Origin: Pseudomonadota bacterium
Lineage (GTDB): Bacteria; Pseudomonadota; Alphaproteobacteria; Rhizobiales; Xanthobacteraceae
Assembly: GCA_023435725.1 (NCBI GenBank)
Contig: JAEYRD010000032.1
Span: 1 to 30,641, forward strand
Length of the DNA: 30,641 nt
Reading direction: 5' to 3'
The notes beneath the pieces are model-generated. The model was not told the origin of the DNA. It saw nothing but the letters and a program-made list of their open reading frames with translations, and made no database searches. The position numbers and the translations under genes are program-made. Shown here piece after piece: positions 23,346-30,641 of the stretch; positions within the stretch are counted from its first letter, which is position 1, and every line of letters begins with the position of its first letter.

Positions 23346-24209
23346 CTAATGGTCAAGCGCGCTGGTCAGGGCCTTTATATTGTGCCTGACCATGTCAATG
23401 TAAGTGGGTGCAGGCCCCTTTTCGCCGGTCAAACCGTCCGAAATCAGGGTCCCGCCGACCTTTGCGCCGGTCTCGGCCGCGATCCGCCGGATCAGCCGGT
23501 CGTCGCTGATATTCTCCAGGAAGACAGCCGGTATTTTCTGGGCCTTGATCTGACCGATGATATCAGCGATGTCCCGCGCGCTGGGCTCGGTTTCCGTGGA
23601 GACCCCCAGGGGCGCGATGAACTGGATACCGTATTCGGCAGCGAAATAGCCGAAGGCGTCGTGGGTGGAGATCACCTTGCGACGTTCCGGCGGGATTTTG
23701 GCCACGGCCTCCCGAACCTCGCGGTCGAGCGTTTCGAGCTTTTCCAGATAGGCCTTGGCCTGGGCGCGAAAGACGTCCGCATTCTCCGGATCCGCCGCGG
23801 CCAGCGCATCGGCGATGTCGGTCACGTAGACCCTGGCGTTGGGGACGGACTGCCAGGCATGGGGATCGGCAGCCGAGCCCAGTTTGAGGAGCGCGATGCC
23901 GGCGCTCGCGGTGACCACCTGCGCCTTGGCTCCGGAGGACTGCACCAGCCGCGGCAGCCAGCCCTCCAGCCCAAGCCCGTTGACAAAGACGAGTTTCGCC
24001 TCCGCGATCCGCTTCGCATCGCCCGGCGCGGGCGTATAGACGTGCACGTCGCTGTCCGCCCCGACCAGCGTCGTCAGATTGATACGGTCCCCGCCAACGT
24101 TGCGGACGAAATCGGCAAGGATCGAGAAACTCGCGACGACGTTGAGCCGTTCAGCCGCGTGCAGCGGCGAGGCGATCATCAGCGAGGCAAGGAGCAGAAG
24201 GAAGCGCAT
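23346..24209 (-). CDS. znuA: Zinc/manganese ABC transporter, periplasmic binding protein
   Basis: A 287-residue cluster A-I metal-binding protein with a signal peptide (MRFLLLLASLMIASPLHA). Probable ligands: H56 (SDVHVYTP), H117 (DPHAW), H183 (STHDAFGYFAAEYG) and D258 (SDGL). The long His-rich loop of E. coli ZnuA is absent, so zinc versus manganese cannot be decided from ligands; the context favours zinc. A GTG at 24218 overlaps the permease stop, but the ATG at 24209 with GAGGG five bases before it is preferred. Third gene of znuCBA, five bases after znuB. Confidence 0.93.
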   Translation of the reverse strand: MRFLLLLASLMIASPLHAAERLNVVASFSILADFVRNVGGDRINLTTLVGADSDVHVYTPAPGDAKRIAEAKLVFVNGLGLEGWLPRLVQSSGAKAQVVTASAGIALLKLGSAADPHAWQSVPNARVYVTDIADALAAADPENADVFRAQAKAYLEKLETLDREVREAVAKIPPERRKVISTHDAFGYFAAEYGIQFIAPLGVSTETEPSARDIADIIGQIKAQKIPAVFLENISDDRLIRRIAAETGAKVGGTLISDGLTGEKGPAPTYIDMVRHNIKALTSALDH

Positions 24210-24214
24210 GGCCC

Positions 24215-25084
24215 TCACGCTTCCAGATGCCGGCCGGGAAACAACTGCCTGACGACGCCGCCGACACGGCCGAACAGGACGGAGACGATGTAGAACACCG
24301 TCGCCACCAGGATGATCGCAGGGCCCGAGGGCACGCGGGTCTGGAACGACAGTACGAGGCCGGCGTAGCCCGAGACAGCGGCGGCGATCACGGCGATGCA
24401 GATCATGGCTGTGAGATCGCGTGACCAGAACCGCGCAACGCCCGCGGGCAGGATCATCAGGCCGACCGCCAGCAGGGTGCCGAGCGCCTGGAAGCCGTTG
24501 ACGAGGTTGATGACGACGAGCGCGAGGAAGGCGAGATGCGCAGGCCCCCCGGCCCGGCTCACGGTGCGCAAAAATAACGGATCGACGCTCTCGATCACCA
24601 GCGGACGGTAGATCACCGCGAGCACCACGAGCGTGATCGTGGCGTTGAAAGCCACCACCAGCAGCGTCTGATCGTCCATCGCGAGGATGTTGCCGAACAG
24701 CACGTGCAACAGGTCGATATTGGTGCCCTTGAGCGAGACGATGGTCACACCCAGCGCCAGCGACGCCAGATAGAAGGTCGCAAGCGAAGCGTCCTCCTTC
24801 AACCCGGTCGAGCGCGCGACCACGCCGGCGAGGATCGCAACCGTAAAGCCGGCGATCAGCCCGCCGGCCGTCATCGCAAACAGATTGAGGCCGGAGAGCA
24901 GGAAGCCGACGGCCGCGCCCGGCAGGATCGCATGGGCCATGGCATCGCCGACGAGGCTCATCCGCCGCAGCATCAGGAATACGCCGATCGGCGCGCCGGC
25001 GAGCGACAACGCGACGACCGCCGCGAGCGCACGCCGCATGAACTCGAATTCGGTGAACGGGCCGATCAGAACGTCATGGATCAT
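24215..25084 (-). CDS. znuB: Zinc ABC transporter, membrane permease
   Basis: A 289-residue protein with eight or nine hydrophobic helices. Family segments: FMRRALAAVVALSLAGAPIGVFLMLRRMSLVGDAMAHAILPG (15-56), LKGTNIDLLHVLFGNILA (about 119-136), and the C-terminal LLAVGLMILPAGVAR. It forms the channel together with ZnuC. It starts six bases after znuC. Confidence 0.94.
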   Translation of the reverse strand: MIHDVLIGPFTEFEFMRRALAAVVALSLAGAPIGVFLMLRRMSLVGDAMAHAILPGAAVGFLLSGLNLFAMTAGGLIAGFTVAILAGVVARSTGLKEDASLATFYLASLALGVTIVSLKGTNIDLLHVLFGNILAMDDQTLLVVAFNATITLVVLAVIYRPLVIESVDPLFLRTVSRAGGPAHLAFLALVVINLVNGFQALGTLLAVGLMILPAGVARFWSRDLTAMICIAVIAAAVSGYAGLVLSFQTRVPSGPAIILVATVFYIVSVLFGRVGGVVRQLFPGRHLEA

Positions 25085-25090
25085 GGGATG

Positions 25091-25843
25091 TCACGCTGCC
25101 TGCGAGCGTCCGTCCTCGGCGCAGGCCGTGGCACTGTCGTCGAAGGCCTCGCACATCCGCATCGCGACCAACAGGTTTTCCGGCGTCAGCACCTCCGCCG
25201 TCGGTCCCCACGCCACGGGGCCGCGCGCCAGCACCAGCGTCTCGCTGAAGTGCGTGCGCACCATCTCCATGTCGTGCAGCGCGGCGAGCACGGTGCGGCC
25301 CTCGCCGTGCCAGTGCTTCACCAGTCCGAGCAGGTCGGCCGTGGTCTTGCTGTCGATCGCGTTGAAGGGTTCGTCGAGCACGATGAGCGCAGCGTCCTGG
25401 AGCAGCACGCGCGCGAACAACACGCGCTGCATCTGGCCGCCGGAGAGCGTGCCGATCGGGCGGTTCTCGAAGCCATTGAGGCCAACGGCCGCGATCGCGC
25501 GGAGGATCTTTTCGCGCGCGGCCTTGCCGATGCCACCAAACAGGCCGGTCCCGCGCCACAGTCCGGTGCCGACGAAGTCGAACACCGAGATCGGGAAGCT
25601 GCGGTCGATCTCCGCGCTCTGCGGCAGATAGGCGATGTCCCTGCTATCGAGCCCGCCAAGATGGATGCTGCCGTCGAGCGGCTTCAGGATTCCGACGATG
25701 CCGCGCAGCAGCGTCGACTTGCCGGCACCGTTCGGGCCGATCACGGCGACCAGCGCGCCGGGCGCGACCTCGCCGTTGAGATGGTGCACGGCCGGATGGC
25801 GGTCGTAGCCGAGCGTGACGTTGTGAAAGTGCAGCGCTGCCAT
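25091..25843 (-). CDS. znuC: Zinc ABC transporter, ATP-binding protein
   Basis: A 250-residue ABC ATPase. Walker A GPNGAGKST is at residues 36-44, the Q-loop is YLPQSAEI, the signature is LSGGQMQRVLFAR, Walker B is ALIVLDEPFNAID, and the switch histidine is in ALHDMEMV. The C-terminal tail is short and polar. The ATG at 25843 follows GAGGTGACC, which overlaps the stop of the His-rich gene; a GTG two codons upstream is less likely. It follows that gene by two bases and drives metal import through ZnuB. Confidence 0.94.
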   Translation of the reverse strand: MAALHFHNVTLGYDRHPAVHHLNGEVAPGALVAVIGPNGAGKSTLLRGIVGILKPLDGSIHLGGLDSRDIAYLPQSAEIDRSFPISVFDFVGTGLWRGTGLFGGIGKAAREKILRAIAAVGLNGFENRPIGTLSGGQMQRVLFARVLLQDAALIVLDEPFNAIDSKTTADLLGLVKHWHGEGRTVLAALHDMEMVRTHFSETLVLARGPVAWGPTAEVLTPENLLVAMRMCEAFDDSATACAEDGRSQAA

Positions 25844-25845
25844 GG

Positions 25846-26082
25846 TCACCTCATCGCCAGCCAGACGACGCCCCAGAGCACGGCGCAGACGGCGGCCGCG
25901 GCCGAAAGACGGCCTGCGAGGGTCATGCGCAGGATCGACCAGGGCGCGTCCTGGGCCGGATGCGGAGAGGCCGCATCGTGGACATGGGCGTGGGTGTGGT
26001 CGTGCCCATGTGAATGCCCATGGCCATGGGAGTGGCCTCGAGCATGGTCGTGATGATGGGCGTGGGACGCGGCGGGAACCAT
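25846..26082 (-). CDS. His-rich one-helix miniprotein
   Basis: A 78-residue protein: the first 42 residues hold 16 histidines in HxH repeats (H7-H41), followed by a linker and one membrane helix (about 54-76; VCAVLWGVVWLAM). The basic LRMTLAGRL before the helix suggests a His-rich end on one side of the membrane, probably cytoplasmic by the positive-inside rule. It is the first gene of the unit; its TGA lies two bases before the znuC ATG. No Shine-Dalgarno sequence precedes its ATG, which is only eight bases from the Zur-like box. It could buffer or guide Zn2+ at the transporter (inference). I know no described family. Confidence 0.7.
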   Translation of the reverse strand: MVPAASHAHHHDHARGHSHGHGHSHGHDHTHAHVHDAASPHPAQDAPWSILRMTLAGRLSAAAAVCAVLWGVVWLAMR

Positions 26083-26090
26083 GCTAAGAC

Positions 26091-26103
26091 GTTATATTAT
26101 AAC
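26091..26103 (-). promoter_or_regulatory. Zur-like operator/promoter of the zinc block
   Basis: GTTATA-T-TATAAC, a perfect 13-base palindrome, continuing as TATAACATTACC towards the permease gene. This resembles the alphaproteobacterial Zur box with ATGTTAT/ATAACAT cores. On the minus strand it contains TATAAT and TATAAC, so it overlaps the -10 element, and a TGGACA (26112-26117) could be the -35. Zinc-bound Zur would block the polymerase there. No zur gene lies in the window. Confidence 0.7.
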
Positions 26104-26126
26104 ATTACCCGTGTCCACGCCCCGGC

Positions 26127-26627
26127 TTAGGGCTTGCCAATCACCATCGCGATGGCTGCCGCCACGAACGGGAACGGCACCGACACCGCACAGCGGAACC
26201 AGACGAAACGGGCCGGCATGAACGGAATTTCCCATAAAATCACCCGCTGGAAGGCGAACAGGGCCCAGGCGACGACATAGGCGACCACTTGCGGCACCCC
26301 GCCGCCCGATTTCAGGGCCACGGTGCCGATGGAAAAGCCGACCACGGGGCCGCCGGGGGTGGCGGCGCCCGCGATCACGGCGGTCGCGACTCCGAGCCAG
26401 CCGCTGTCCGGGCCGAGCCAGCCGGTGATCACCTCCTGCGGGATGATGGCGGCGATGTAGCCCGAGCCGATCACGCCCAGCGCAATGCGCGGCACGATGT
26501 TGATGAAGTCCATCGAGCCTTCGCGCAGCGAGGCCTTGAACACGGGAGGGCCGCGGCGGAAGGCGATCAGGCCGACGCCGAACACCGAGCCCCACAACAG
26601 AATATCGATGAGGAGTGCCGCGCTCAC
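26127..26627 (-). CDS. Half-size permease, PGGP type (second of pair)
   Basis: A 166-residue membrane protein with five or so helices (about 5-24, 40-58, 60-95, 105-125, 140-163). It carries EVITGWLGP, AGAATPGGPVVGFSIG (about 78-93) and WALFAFQRVILWEIPFM. It matches the other half permease just upstream in helix pattern and in the PGGP and WEIP elements, so the two are paralogues that probably join as a heterodimer. This layout fits the predicted-permease family PF03773 (UPF0718/ArsP-related); the cysteine motif of arsenic exporters is lacking. The GTG start at 26627 overlaps the upstream stop as GTGA, with AGGAGG before it. Substrate unknown; the zinc context is a hint only. Confidence 0.82.
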   Translation of the reverse strand: MSAALLIDILLWGSVFGVGLIAFRRGPPVFKASLREGSMDFINIVPRIALGVIGSGYIAAIIPQEVITGWLGPDSGWLGVATAVIAGAATPGGPVVGFSIGTVALKSGGGVPQVVAYVVAWALFAFQRVILWEIPFMPARFVWFRCAVSVPFPFVAAAIAMVIGKP

Positions 26628-27235
26628 GCCGCCTCCTCGTCGCTCGCACGCTTCGGATAGACCCGGACATAGACGAAGCGGCCGAGCGCGCCAGCGAGCA
26701 CCGGCAGTGGCAGCGAGATCAGAATGCGCCACAGCGTGAAGTCGGTGCCCATGATCGGGATTTCCCAGGCGACCGCGCGGCCGTAACCGATCAGCGTCCA
26801 GCTCACGACCATGGCGATGGTGGCGCCGAAATCAGCGCCGACCGCGAGCAGCGCGCTCGCCACCGGATAGGCGGTGAAGGGACCACCGGGCAGGATCGCG
26901 CCGAAGGCTGTGCCGATCAGAAGGCCCATCAGGCCGGACTTCGGCCCGAGCGAGCGCGAGACCTTTTCGTGCGGCAGGATTTCCGAGATGAACGCCCCGA
27001 GCAGGCAGCCGGCCAGCACGCGCGGCAGGATGCCGCCGAACAGCGAGAGATCGTGGGTGAGAATCTCCAGGACACCATCGGTGCCGTCGCGCCGCCAGAC
27101 CAACGCCGCGCTCACCGCCACCAGAGCCGCGATGATGATCGTCGACCAGCCGATCGGCTTTCGCGCACGCCCCGGCCGCGGCTCGGACTCGGCGTCTTCG
27201 GCAGGCGCCGGCGGTTTCGGGGACAGTTCTGACAA
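26624..27235 (-). CDS. Half-size permease, PGGP type (first of pair)
   Basis: A 203-residue protein: a polar Pro/Glu-rich head of about 28 residues, then five helices (about 30-48, 62-85, 98-125, 130-152, 165-190). Family elements: EILPHEKVSRSLGP, FGAILPGGPFTAYPVASALLAVGADFGATIAM and WTLIGYGRAVAWEIPIMG. The only start in the frame before the head is a TTG at 27235 without clear ribosome binding site, so the start is uncertain. It overlaps the second permease by four bases. Both sit upstream of the Zur-like box on the same strand, so they are probably a separate transcript. Confidence 0.8.
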   Translation of the reverse strand: MSELSPKPPAPAEDAESEPRPGRARKPIGWSTIIIAALVAVSAALVWRRDGTDGVLEILTHDLSLFGGILPRVLAGCLLGAFISEILPHEKVSRSLGPKSGLMGLLIGTAFGAILPGGPFTAYPVASALLAVGADFGATIAMVVSWTLIGYGRAVAWEIPIMGTDFTLWRILISLPLPVLAGALGRFVYVRVYPKRASDEEAA

Positions 27236-27367
27236 CGGGCTGGGTCGGCTCGAGGGTGATGCCCGTCCTGATTAAGGGCGCCGCCGACGCCATGCAAACA
27301 GTACGATGACCGGAGCGATGCGCGCCTTGCGCAGGGCTATGCGAGGAAGATGCGAATTCCGCACAGC

Positions 27368-27399
27368 AAAAAGGCGGCCGCGCATGCGACCGCCTTTTT
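27368..27399. terminator. Bidirectional terminator
   Basis: AAAAAGGCGG (27368-27377) / CCGCCTTTTT (27390-27399) with an inner CGC-GCAT-GCG: a long stem with A run before and T run after, so it works on both strands. It ends sodB transcription coming from the right and separates it from the permease genes. Confidence 0.88.
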
Positions 27400-27536
27400 G
27401 TCATTCCGGGGCGGCGCGTCAGCGCCGAGCCCGGAATCCATCGGGCGTCAGCCCGAGTGGATAGATGGATTCCGGGCTCGCGCTTCCGCCTTCGCTCTCC
27501 GAGCTTCGGCGGACAAGTCGCGCGCCCCGGAATGAC
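27400..27536. repeat. REP-like palindromic element, long version
   Basis: Same ends as the 16450-16553 copy (GTCATTCCGGGGC and GCGCCCCGGAATGAC) but 137 bases long. The extra 33 bases sit near the right end and contain their own inverted repeat (CCGCC-TTCGCTCTCCGAGCTTC-GGCGG), a segment that occurs widely in Bradyrhizobium. It lies directly between sodB and the terminator. Confidence 0.82.
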
Positions 27537-27544
27537 GCAGGGAC

Positions 27545-28141
27545 TCAGGCCTTCTCGAACAGGGACTCGACGTACTCCCAGTTCACGAGGTTCTCGACGA
27601 ACGCCTTCAGATAGTCCGGACGGCGGTTGCGATAGTCGATGTAGTAGGAGTGCTCCCAGACGTCGCAGCCGAGGATCGGGGTAGCACCGTGCACCAGCGG
27701 ATTCTCGCCATTCGGGGTCTTGGAGATTTCAAGCTTGCCGTTCTTGACCTGGAGCCAGCACCAGCCGGAGCCGAACTGGCCAACGCCGGCCGCCTGGAAG
27801 TCGGTCTTGAACTTGTCGAAGCCGCCGAGGTCTTCGTTGATCTTCTTCTCGAGCTTGCCCGGCAGCTTGGTGCCTCCGCCATTGGGCTTCATCCAGCTCC
27901 AGAAGTGGATGTGGTTGTAGTGCTGGCCGGCATTGTTGAACACCGCGGGGTTCTTGCCGAACGAGCCCTTGACGATCTCCTCAAGGGACTTGCCTTCCCA
28001 TTCGGTCCCCTTGAGCGCGTTGTTGCCGTTGGTGACGTAGGCCTGATGATGCTTGTCGTGGTGGAATTCCAGCGTCTCCTTCGACATGAACTGGCCGAGG
28101 GCGTCATAGGCGTAAGGGAGAGGGGGCAGCGTAAAGGTCAT
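27545..28141 (-). CDS. sodB: Superoxide dismutase, iron type
   Basis: A 198-residue cytosolic enzyme that converts superoxide to peroxide and oxygen. Metal ligands: H27 (EFHHDKHHQAYV), H77 (HYNHIHFW), D160 and H164 (DVWEHSYYIDY). Q73 in FNNAGQHYNH and the GSGWCWLQV segment are the iron-type pattern; manganese types have Gly at 73. The length is the usual 190-200. It is on the minus strand, ending 9 bases from a palindromic repeat and then a strong terminator. A weak ribosome binding site precedes its ATG. Cambialistic use of manganese is possible in this family. Confidence 0.95.
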   Translation of the reverse strand: MTFTLPPLPYAYDALGQFMSKETLEFHHDKHHQAYVTNGNNALKGTEWEGKSLEEIVKGSFGKNPAVFNNAGQHYNHIHFWSWMKPNGGGTKLPGKLEKKINEDLGGFDKFKTDFQAAGVGQFGSGWCWLQVKNGKLEISKTPNGENPLVHGATPILGCDVWEHSYYIDYRNRRPDYLKAFVENLVNWEYVESLFEKA

Positions 28142-28384
28142 GGGTTCTTGTCCGCAACTGGGTGGGGAACTGGCTTAACGAGGACTCTTATAGAAGGTTC
28201 CTGCGACGTTAAATACCGCCAATTTGCGAAAACGCCTGATGCGGGCATGGCCTGGATGCCCAACTTCGCCGCAGGCAAGCCGCCGTTCACTCCGGCTTGA
28301 TCATTCGCCGCAAAATATCATTGCCTTTGAACCGCTTATGACAGAACGAATACACCACGCGGCCGAAATGCGAAAGAGAGAGCC

Positions 28385-28912
28385 ATGAGCGTCGAGATCG
28401 ACATTTTGAACGGCGACGCCTCGTGGTCGATCGCAAAGCCGCTGCATCAGGCAGTCTGGGGACCGCAGATGGTCGAGAAGCTGCCCTGGGGCCATGTCAA
28501 ATGGGCCAATGCCGATCTTCGCGTGCTGATCGAGACGCCCGAGGACGGCCTCGTCTGCCATGTCGGCATCTACTTCCGCACCATCAGCTGGAACGGCCGC
28601 AAGGTGCATGTCGGCGGCATTGGCGGCGTCTGCACGCGCGAGGACCGCCGCGGCCGCGGTTACGCAACCATGGCGATCGACGCGGCGGTGCACACCATGC
28701 GGGCCAACGAGGCAGTCCGCTTCGCGATCCTGTTCTGCGAGCCGCACAATTTCGCGTTCTACGAGGCCCGCAAATGGCAACCCTTTACGGGCGAGGTGTA
28801 TTGCGAGCAGCCGGAGGGGCGGATCCGCTTCGACTACATGGCGCCCTACGTCTTCGACATCGTCCGTGCGCCGACGCTGGGCACGATAGACCTATGCGGC
28901 CTGCCCTGGTGA
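28385..28912 (+). CDS. GNAT N-acetyltransferase (AAC(2')-like)
   Basis: A 175-residue acetyltransferase. VGGIGGVCTREDRRGRGYATMAIDAA (about 76-101) is the acetyl-CoA loop with R-R-G-R-G; VCHVGIYFRTISWNGRKV precedes it; FAILFCEPHNFAFYEARKWQPF is motif B. The pattern of V-GG-x-GGV plus R-x-G-R-G recalls the AAC(2') group and NodA-like distant relatives, but the substrate cannot be read from sequence and no resistance claim is made. The ATG has GAGAGAG before it. It lies between sodB (divergent) and the MATE gene. Confidence 0.85.
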   Translation: MSVEIDILNGDASWSIAKPLHQAVWGPQMVEKLPWGHVKWANADLRVLIETPEDGLVCHVGIYFRTISWNGRKVHVGGIGGVCTREDRRGRGYATMAIDAAVHTMRANEAVRFAILFCEPHNFAFYEARKWQPFTGEVYCEQPEGRIRFDYMAPYVFDIVRAPTLGTIDLCGLPW

Positions 28913-28995
28913 GCCCCGCGTGAGGTGAGGGTTGGCGCGGGAGTGCTGCGCCCTGTAATATGTCGATCATCATCTAATATTCCACCCGGTGAGAC

Positions 28996-30381
28996 ATGAC
29001 GATCGACGCCCCCGCAGACGCCGCGCCGCCGCGTGCCCCGGTCGCCTCCCCCATCGCGAGCCTGTTGACGGCGCCGATCCTGCCGACGCTGCTGCGCCTG
29101 GCGATCCCCAACATGATCGCGATGGTCGGTAGCACGCTGGTTGCGATCGCCGAGACATCCTATATCGGCCGGCTCGGCACCGTCCCGCTCGCCGCGATCG
29201 CGCTGGTGTTTCCGTTCGCGATGCTGACGCAGATGATGAGCGCGGGCGCGATGGGCGGCGGCGTCTCCTCGGCGATCAGCCGGGCGCTGGGCGCCGGGAA
29301 ACGTGACCGCGCCGCGACGCTGGCGCTGCATGCCGCCATCATCGGCCTCTGCGGCGGGCTGTTCTTCACGGTGATGATGCTCGTCTTCGGCCGCGCATTC
29401 TTCACGCTGCTCGGCGGGCACGATCGCGTGCTCGAGGAGGCCTGCGGTTATTCACAGGTGCTGTTCTCCGGCGCCATCGCGATCTGGCTCGTCAACACGC
29501 TGGCCTCGGTGATCCGCGGCACCGGCGACATGCGCCTGCCGTCGATGACGCTGATCGGGGCGAGCCTGGTGCAGGTCGCGCTGGGCGGCACGCTCGGGCT
29601 CGGCCTGTTCGGCGTGCCGCAATTCGGCATGCCCGGAGTCGCCTCCGGCCAGTTGATCGCGTTCACCTGCGCCGCAATCTTCTTCCTCTGGTATCTCCTG
29701 TCGGGCCGCAGCCGGCTGCCGCTGAATTTCCGCGCATTTCATTTCGAGCGCGCGATGTTCTTCGACATCCTCAAGGTCGGCGCGGTGGCCTGCCTGTCGC
29801 CACTCCAGACCGTGCTCACCATTCTGATCTTCACCAAGATCCTTGCAACCTTCGGGACCGAGATGCTGGCCGGCTACGGCATTGGCTCGCGGCTGGAGTT
29901 CTTGCTGATCCCGATTACCTTCGCCTTCGGCATCGCCTCGGTGCCGATGGTCGGCATGGCGATCGGCGCGGGACAAATGAAGCGCGCGCGGCGCGTCGCC
30001 TGGACGGCTGCCGCAGCGTCCGGCCTCACGGTCGGCCTGATCGGCCTCGTCGTCGCGCTCGATCCGTCGCTGTGGGTCTCGCTCTTCACCCGGGACCCCG
30101 GCGTCACCGCCGCGGCGCACAGCTATTTCCACTGGGCCGGCCCGGCCTTCGTGTTCTTCGGCATCGGCGTATCGCTGTACTTCTCCTCGCAAGGCGCGGC
30201 CCGCGTCGGCGGGCCGGTGCTGGCCTCCACGGCGCGGCTTCTGATCGTCGCCATCGGCGGTATCAGCCTCGTCATGGCGCAGGCCCCGGCTTGGACCTTG
30301 TTCGCGCTGGTCGGCGGCGCAATGGTCGTGTTCGGGCTCTCGACGGCAGCCTCGGTCGCCTTCGTCCGCTGGGGCAAATGA
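28996..30381 (+). CDS. MATE-family multidrug/metabolite exporter
   Basis: A 461-residue protein with twelve predicted helices in two related halves of about 220 residues. A polar head of about 22 residues precedes LTAPILPTLLRLAIPNMIAMVGSTLVAIAETSYIGRLGTVPLAAIALVFPFAMLTQMM, the typical first half; the second half starts near residue 250 (FDILKVGAVACLSPLQTVLTILIFTKILATFGTEMLAGYGIGSRLEFLLIPITFAFG). MATE proteins export cations, drugs or metabolites by Na+ or H+ antiport; the substrate is unknown. GGTGAG precedes the ATG. An 83-base gap separates it from the GNAT gene. Confidence 0.92.
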   Translation: MTIDAPADAAPPRAPVASPIASLLTAPILPTLLRLAIPNMIAMVGSTLVAIAETSYIGRLGTVPLAAIALVFPFAMLTQMMSAGAMGGGVSSAISRALGAGKRDRAATLALHAAIIGLCGGLFFTVMMLVFGRAFFTLLGGHDRVLEEACGYSQVLFSGAIAIWLVNTLASVIRGTGDMRLPSMTLIGASLVQVALGGTLGLGLFGVPQFGMPGVASGQLIAFTCAAIFFLWYLLSGRSRLPLNFRAFHFERAMFFDILKVGAVACLSPLQTVLTILIFTKILATFGTEMLAGYGIGSRLEFLLIPITFAFGIASVPMVGMAIGAGQMKRARRVAWTAAAASGLTVGLIGLVVALDPSLWVSLFTRDPGVTAAAHSYFHWAGPAFVFFGIGVSLYFSSQGAARVGGPVLASTARLLIVAIGGISLVMAQAPAWTLFALVGGAMVVFGLSTAASVAFVRWGK

Positions 30382-30462
30382 ACGCAGGAATGTGATTCCA
30401 TCCAGCGTTGCACTATCCTGCTGGGCTGCTATGGAGGCGCCTCCATTTTCGGGGCTCACTCC

Positions 30463-30641
30463 ATGTTCAACCGATTCGCCATCCTCTCCGCCGTTCTGGC
30501 TGCGCTGTCCGGCACGACTGCCGCGCATGCACAGAGCGCCGATGCCAGCGGCACCTGGCTCACCCAGGCGGGCGACGCGCGCGTAAAGATCAGCAAATGC
30601 GGCGCCGGCCTCTGCGGCGTCATCGTCTGGCTCCGCGAACC
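30463..30641 (+). CDS. DUF2147 family secreted protein, N-terminal part
   Basis: The gene runs off the right edge; 59 codons are seen. A signal peptide ends in TTAAHAQ, followed by SADASGTWLTQAGDARVKISKCGAGLCGVIVWLRE, the conserved start of DUF2147 proteins (GxWxT-x-x-x-x-x-V-x-I-x-x-C). These are exported proteins of lipocalin-like fold whose role is not known. A palindrome TGGAGGCGCCTCCA lies about 20 bases upstream. Confidence 0.85.
   Translation, partial: MFNRFAILSAVLAALSGTTAAHAQSADASGTWLTQAGDARVKISKCGAGLCGVIVWLRE

Overview
The window comes from a high-GC (about 64-66 %) alphaproteobacterial chromosome. It most resembles Bradyrhizobium or a close relative. The evidence is the gene families (homospermidine synthase, alphaproteobacterial-type ornithine decarboxylase, Zur-type zinc cluster, orphan ABC_sub_bind binding protein), the interspersed palindromic repeats typical of Bradyrhizobiaceae, and a perfect FixK/FNR-type anaerobox. 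Species is inferred, not proven. I found no rRNA, tRNA, CRISPR array, intact insertion sequence or prophage, so this is ordinary chromosomal backbone with a few accessory parts.

Layout, left to right. (1) 1-4.2 kb: the 5' end of a secreted protein (minus strand), an arabinose-5-phosphate isomerase (KdsD/KpsF), a divergent pair of an AhpD-like protein and an HxlR-type regulator with two tandem palindromic operators between them, and an SPFH/NfeD membrane pair. (2) 4.4-7.5 kb: ABC_sub_bind protein downstream of ferrochelatase (hemH), a MAPEG membrane protein, then a gene-poor stretch holding an inverted-repeat element, an anaerobox and a small secreted six-cysteine protein. (3) 7.6-11.8 kb: a tightly coupled set dcp - DUF1007 - NicO (Ni/Co exporter-type protein with a His-rich loop), and a small membrane protein reading the other way. 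(4) 11.9-16.4 kb: a polyamine locus: a long structured leader (candidate speF RNA motif), ornithine decarboxylase, GNAT acetyltransferase, RidA protein and homospermidine synthase. ODC makes putrescine and Hss makes homospermidine from it. (5) 16.5-21.2 kb: a small proline-rich membrane protein, MgtC, and a 1065-residue predicted surface/secreted protein built from FG-GAP and AIDA-type repeats. (6) 21.2-27.2 kb: a metal-homeostasis block read on the minus strand: two half-size permeases, a Zur-like operator, a His-rich one-TM miniprotein, ZnuC, ZnuB, ZnuA, a CobW/ZNG1-type GTPase with His-rich loop, and a WD40 protein coupled to it. (7) 27.4-30.6 kb: iron superoxide dismutase (sodB), a GNAT acetyltransferase, a MATE exporter and the start of a DUF2147 protein.

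The most interesting unit is the putative Zur-controlled block. It combines a standard zinc importer with three less-known parts: the His-rich miniprotein, whose start codon lies only 8 bases from the operator so its mRNA may be leaderless; a metallochaperone-type GTPase; and a WD40 protein that starts on the GTPase stop codon. A second inverted repeat made of near-identical half sites (21171-21202) lies in front of the large repeat protein, which would tie that protein to zinc status if real. The second most interesting unit is the roughly 530-base leader of the decarboxylase gene, with a hairpin covering the ribosome binding site of an arginine-rich upstream ORF.
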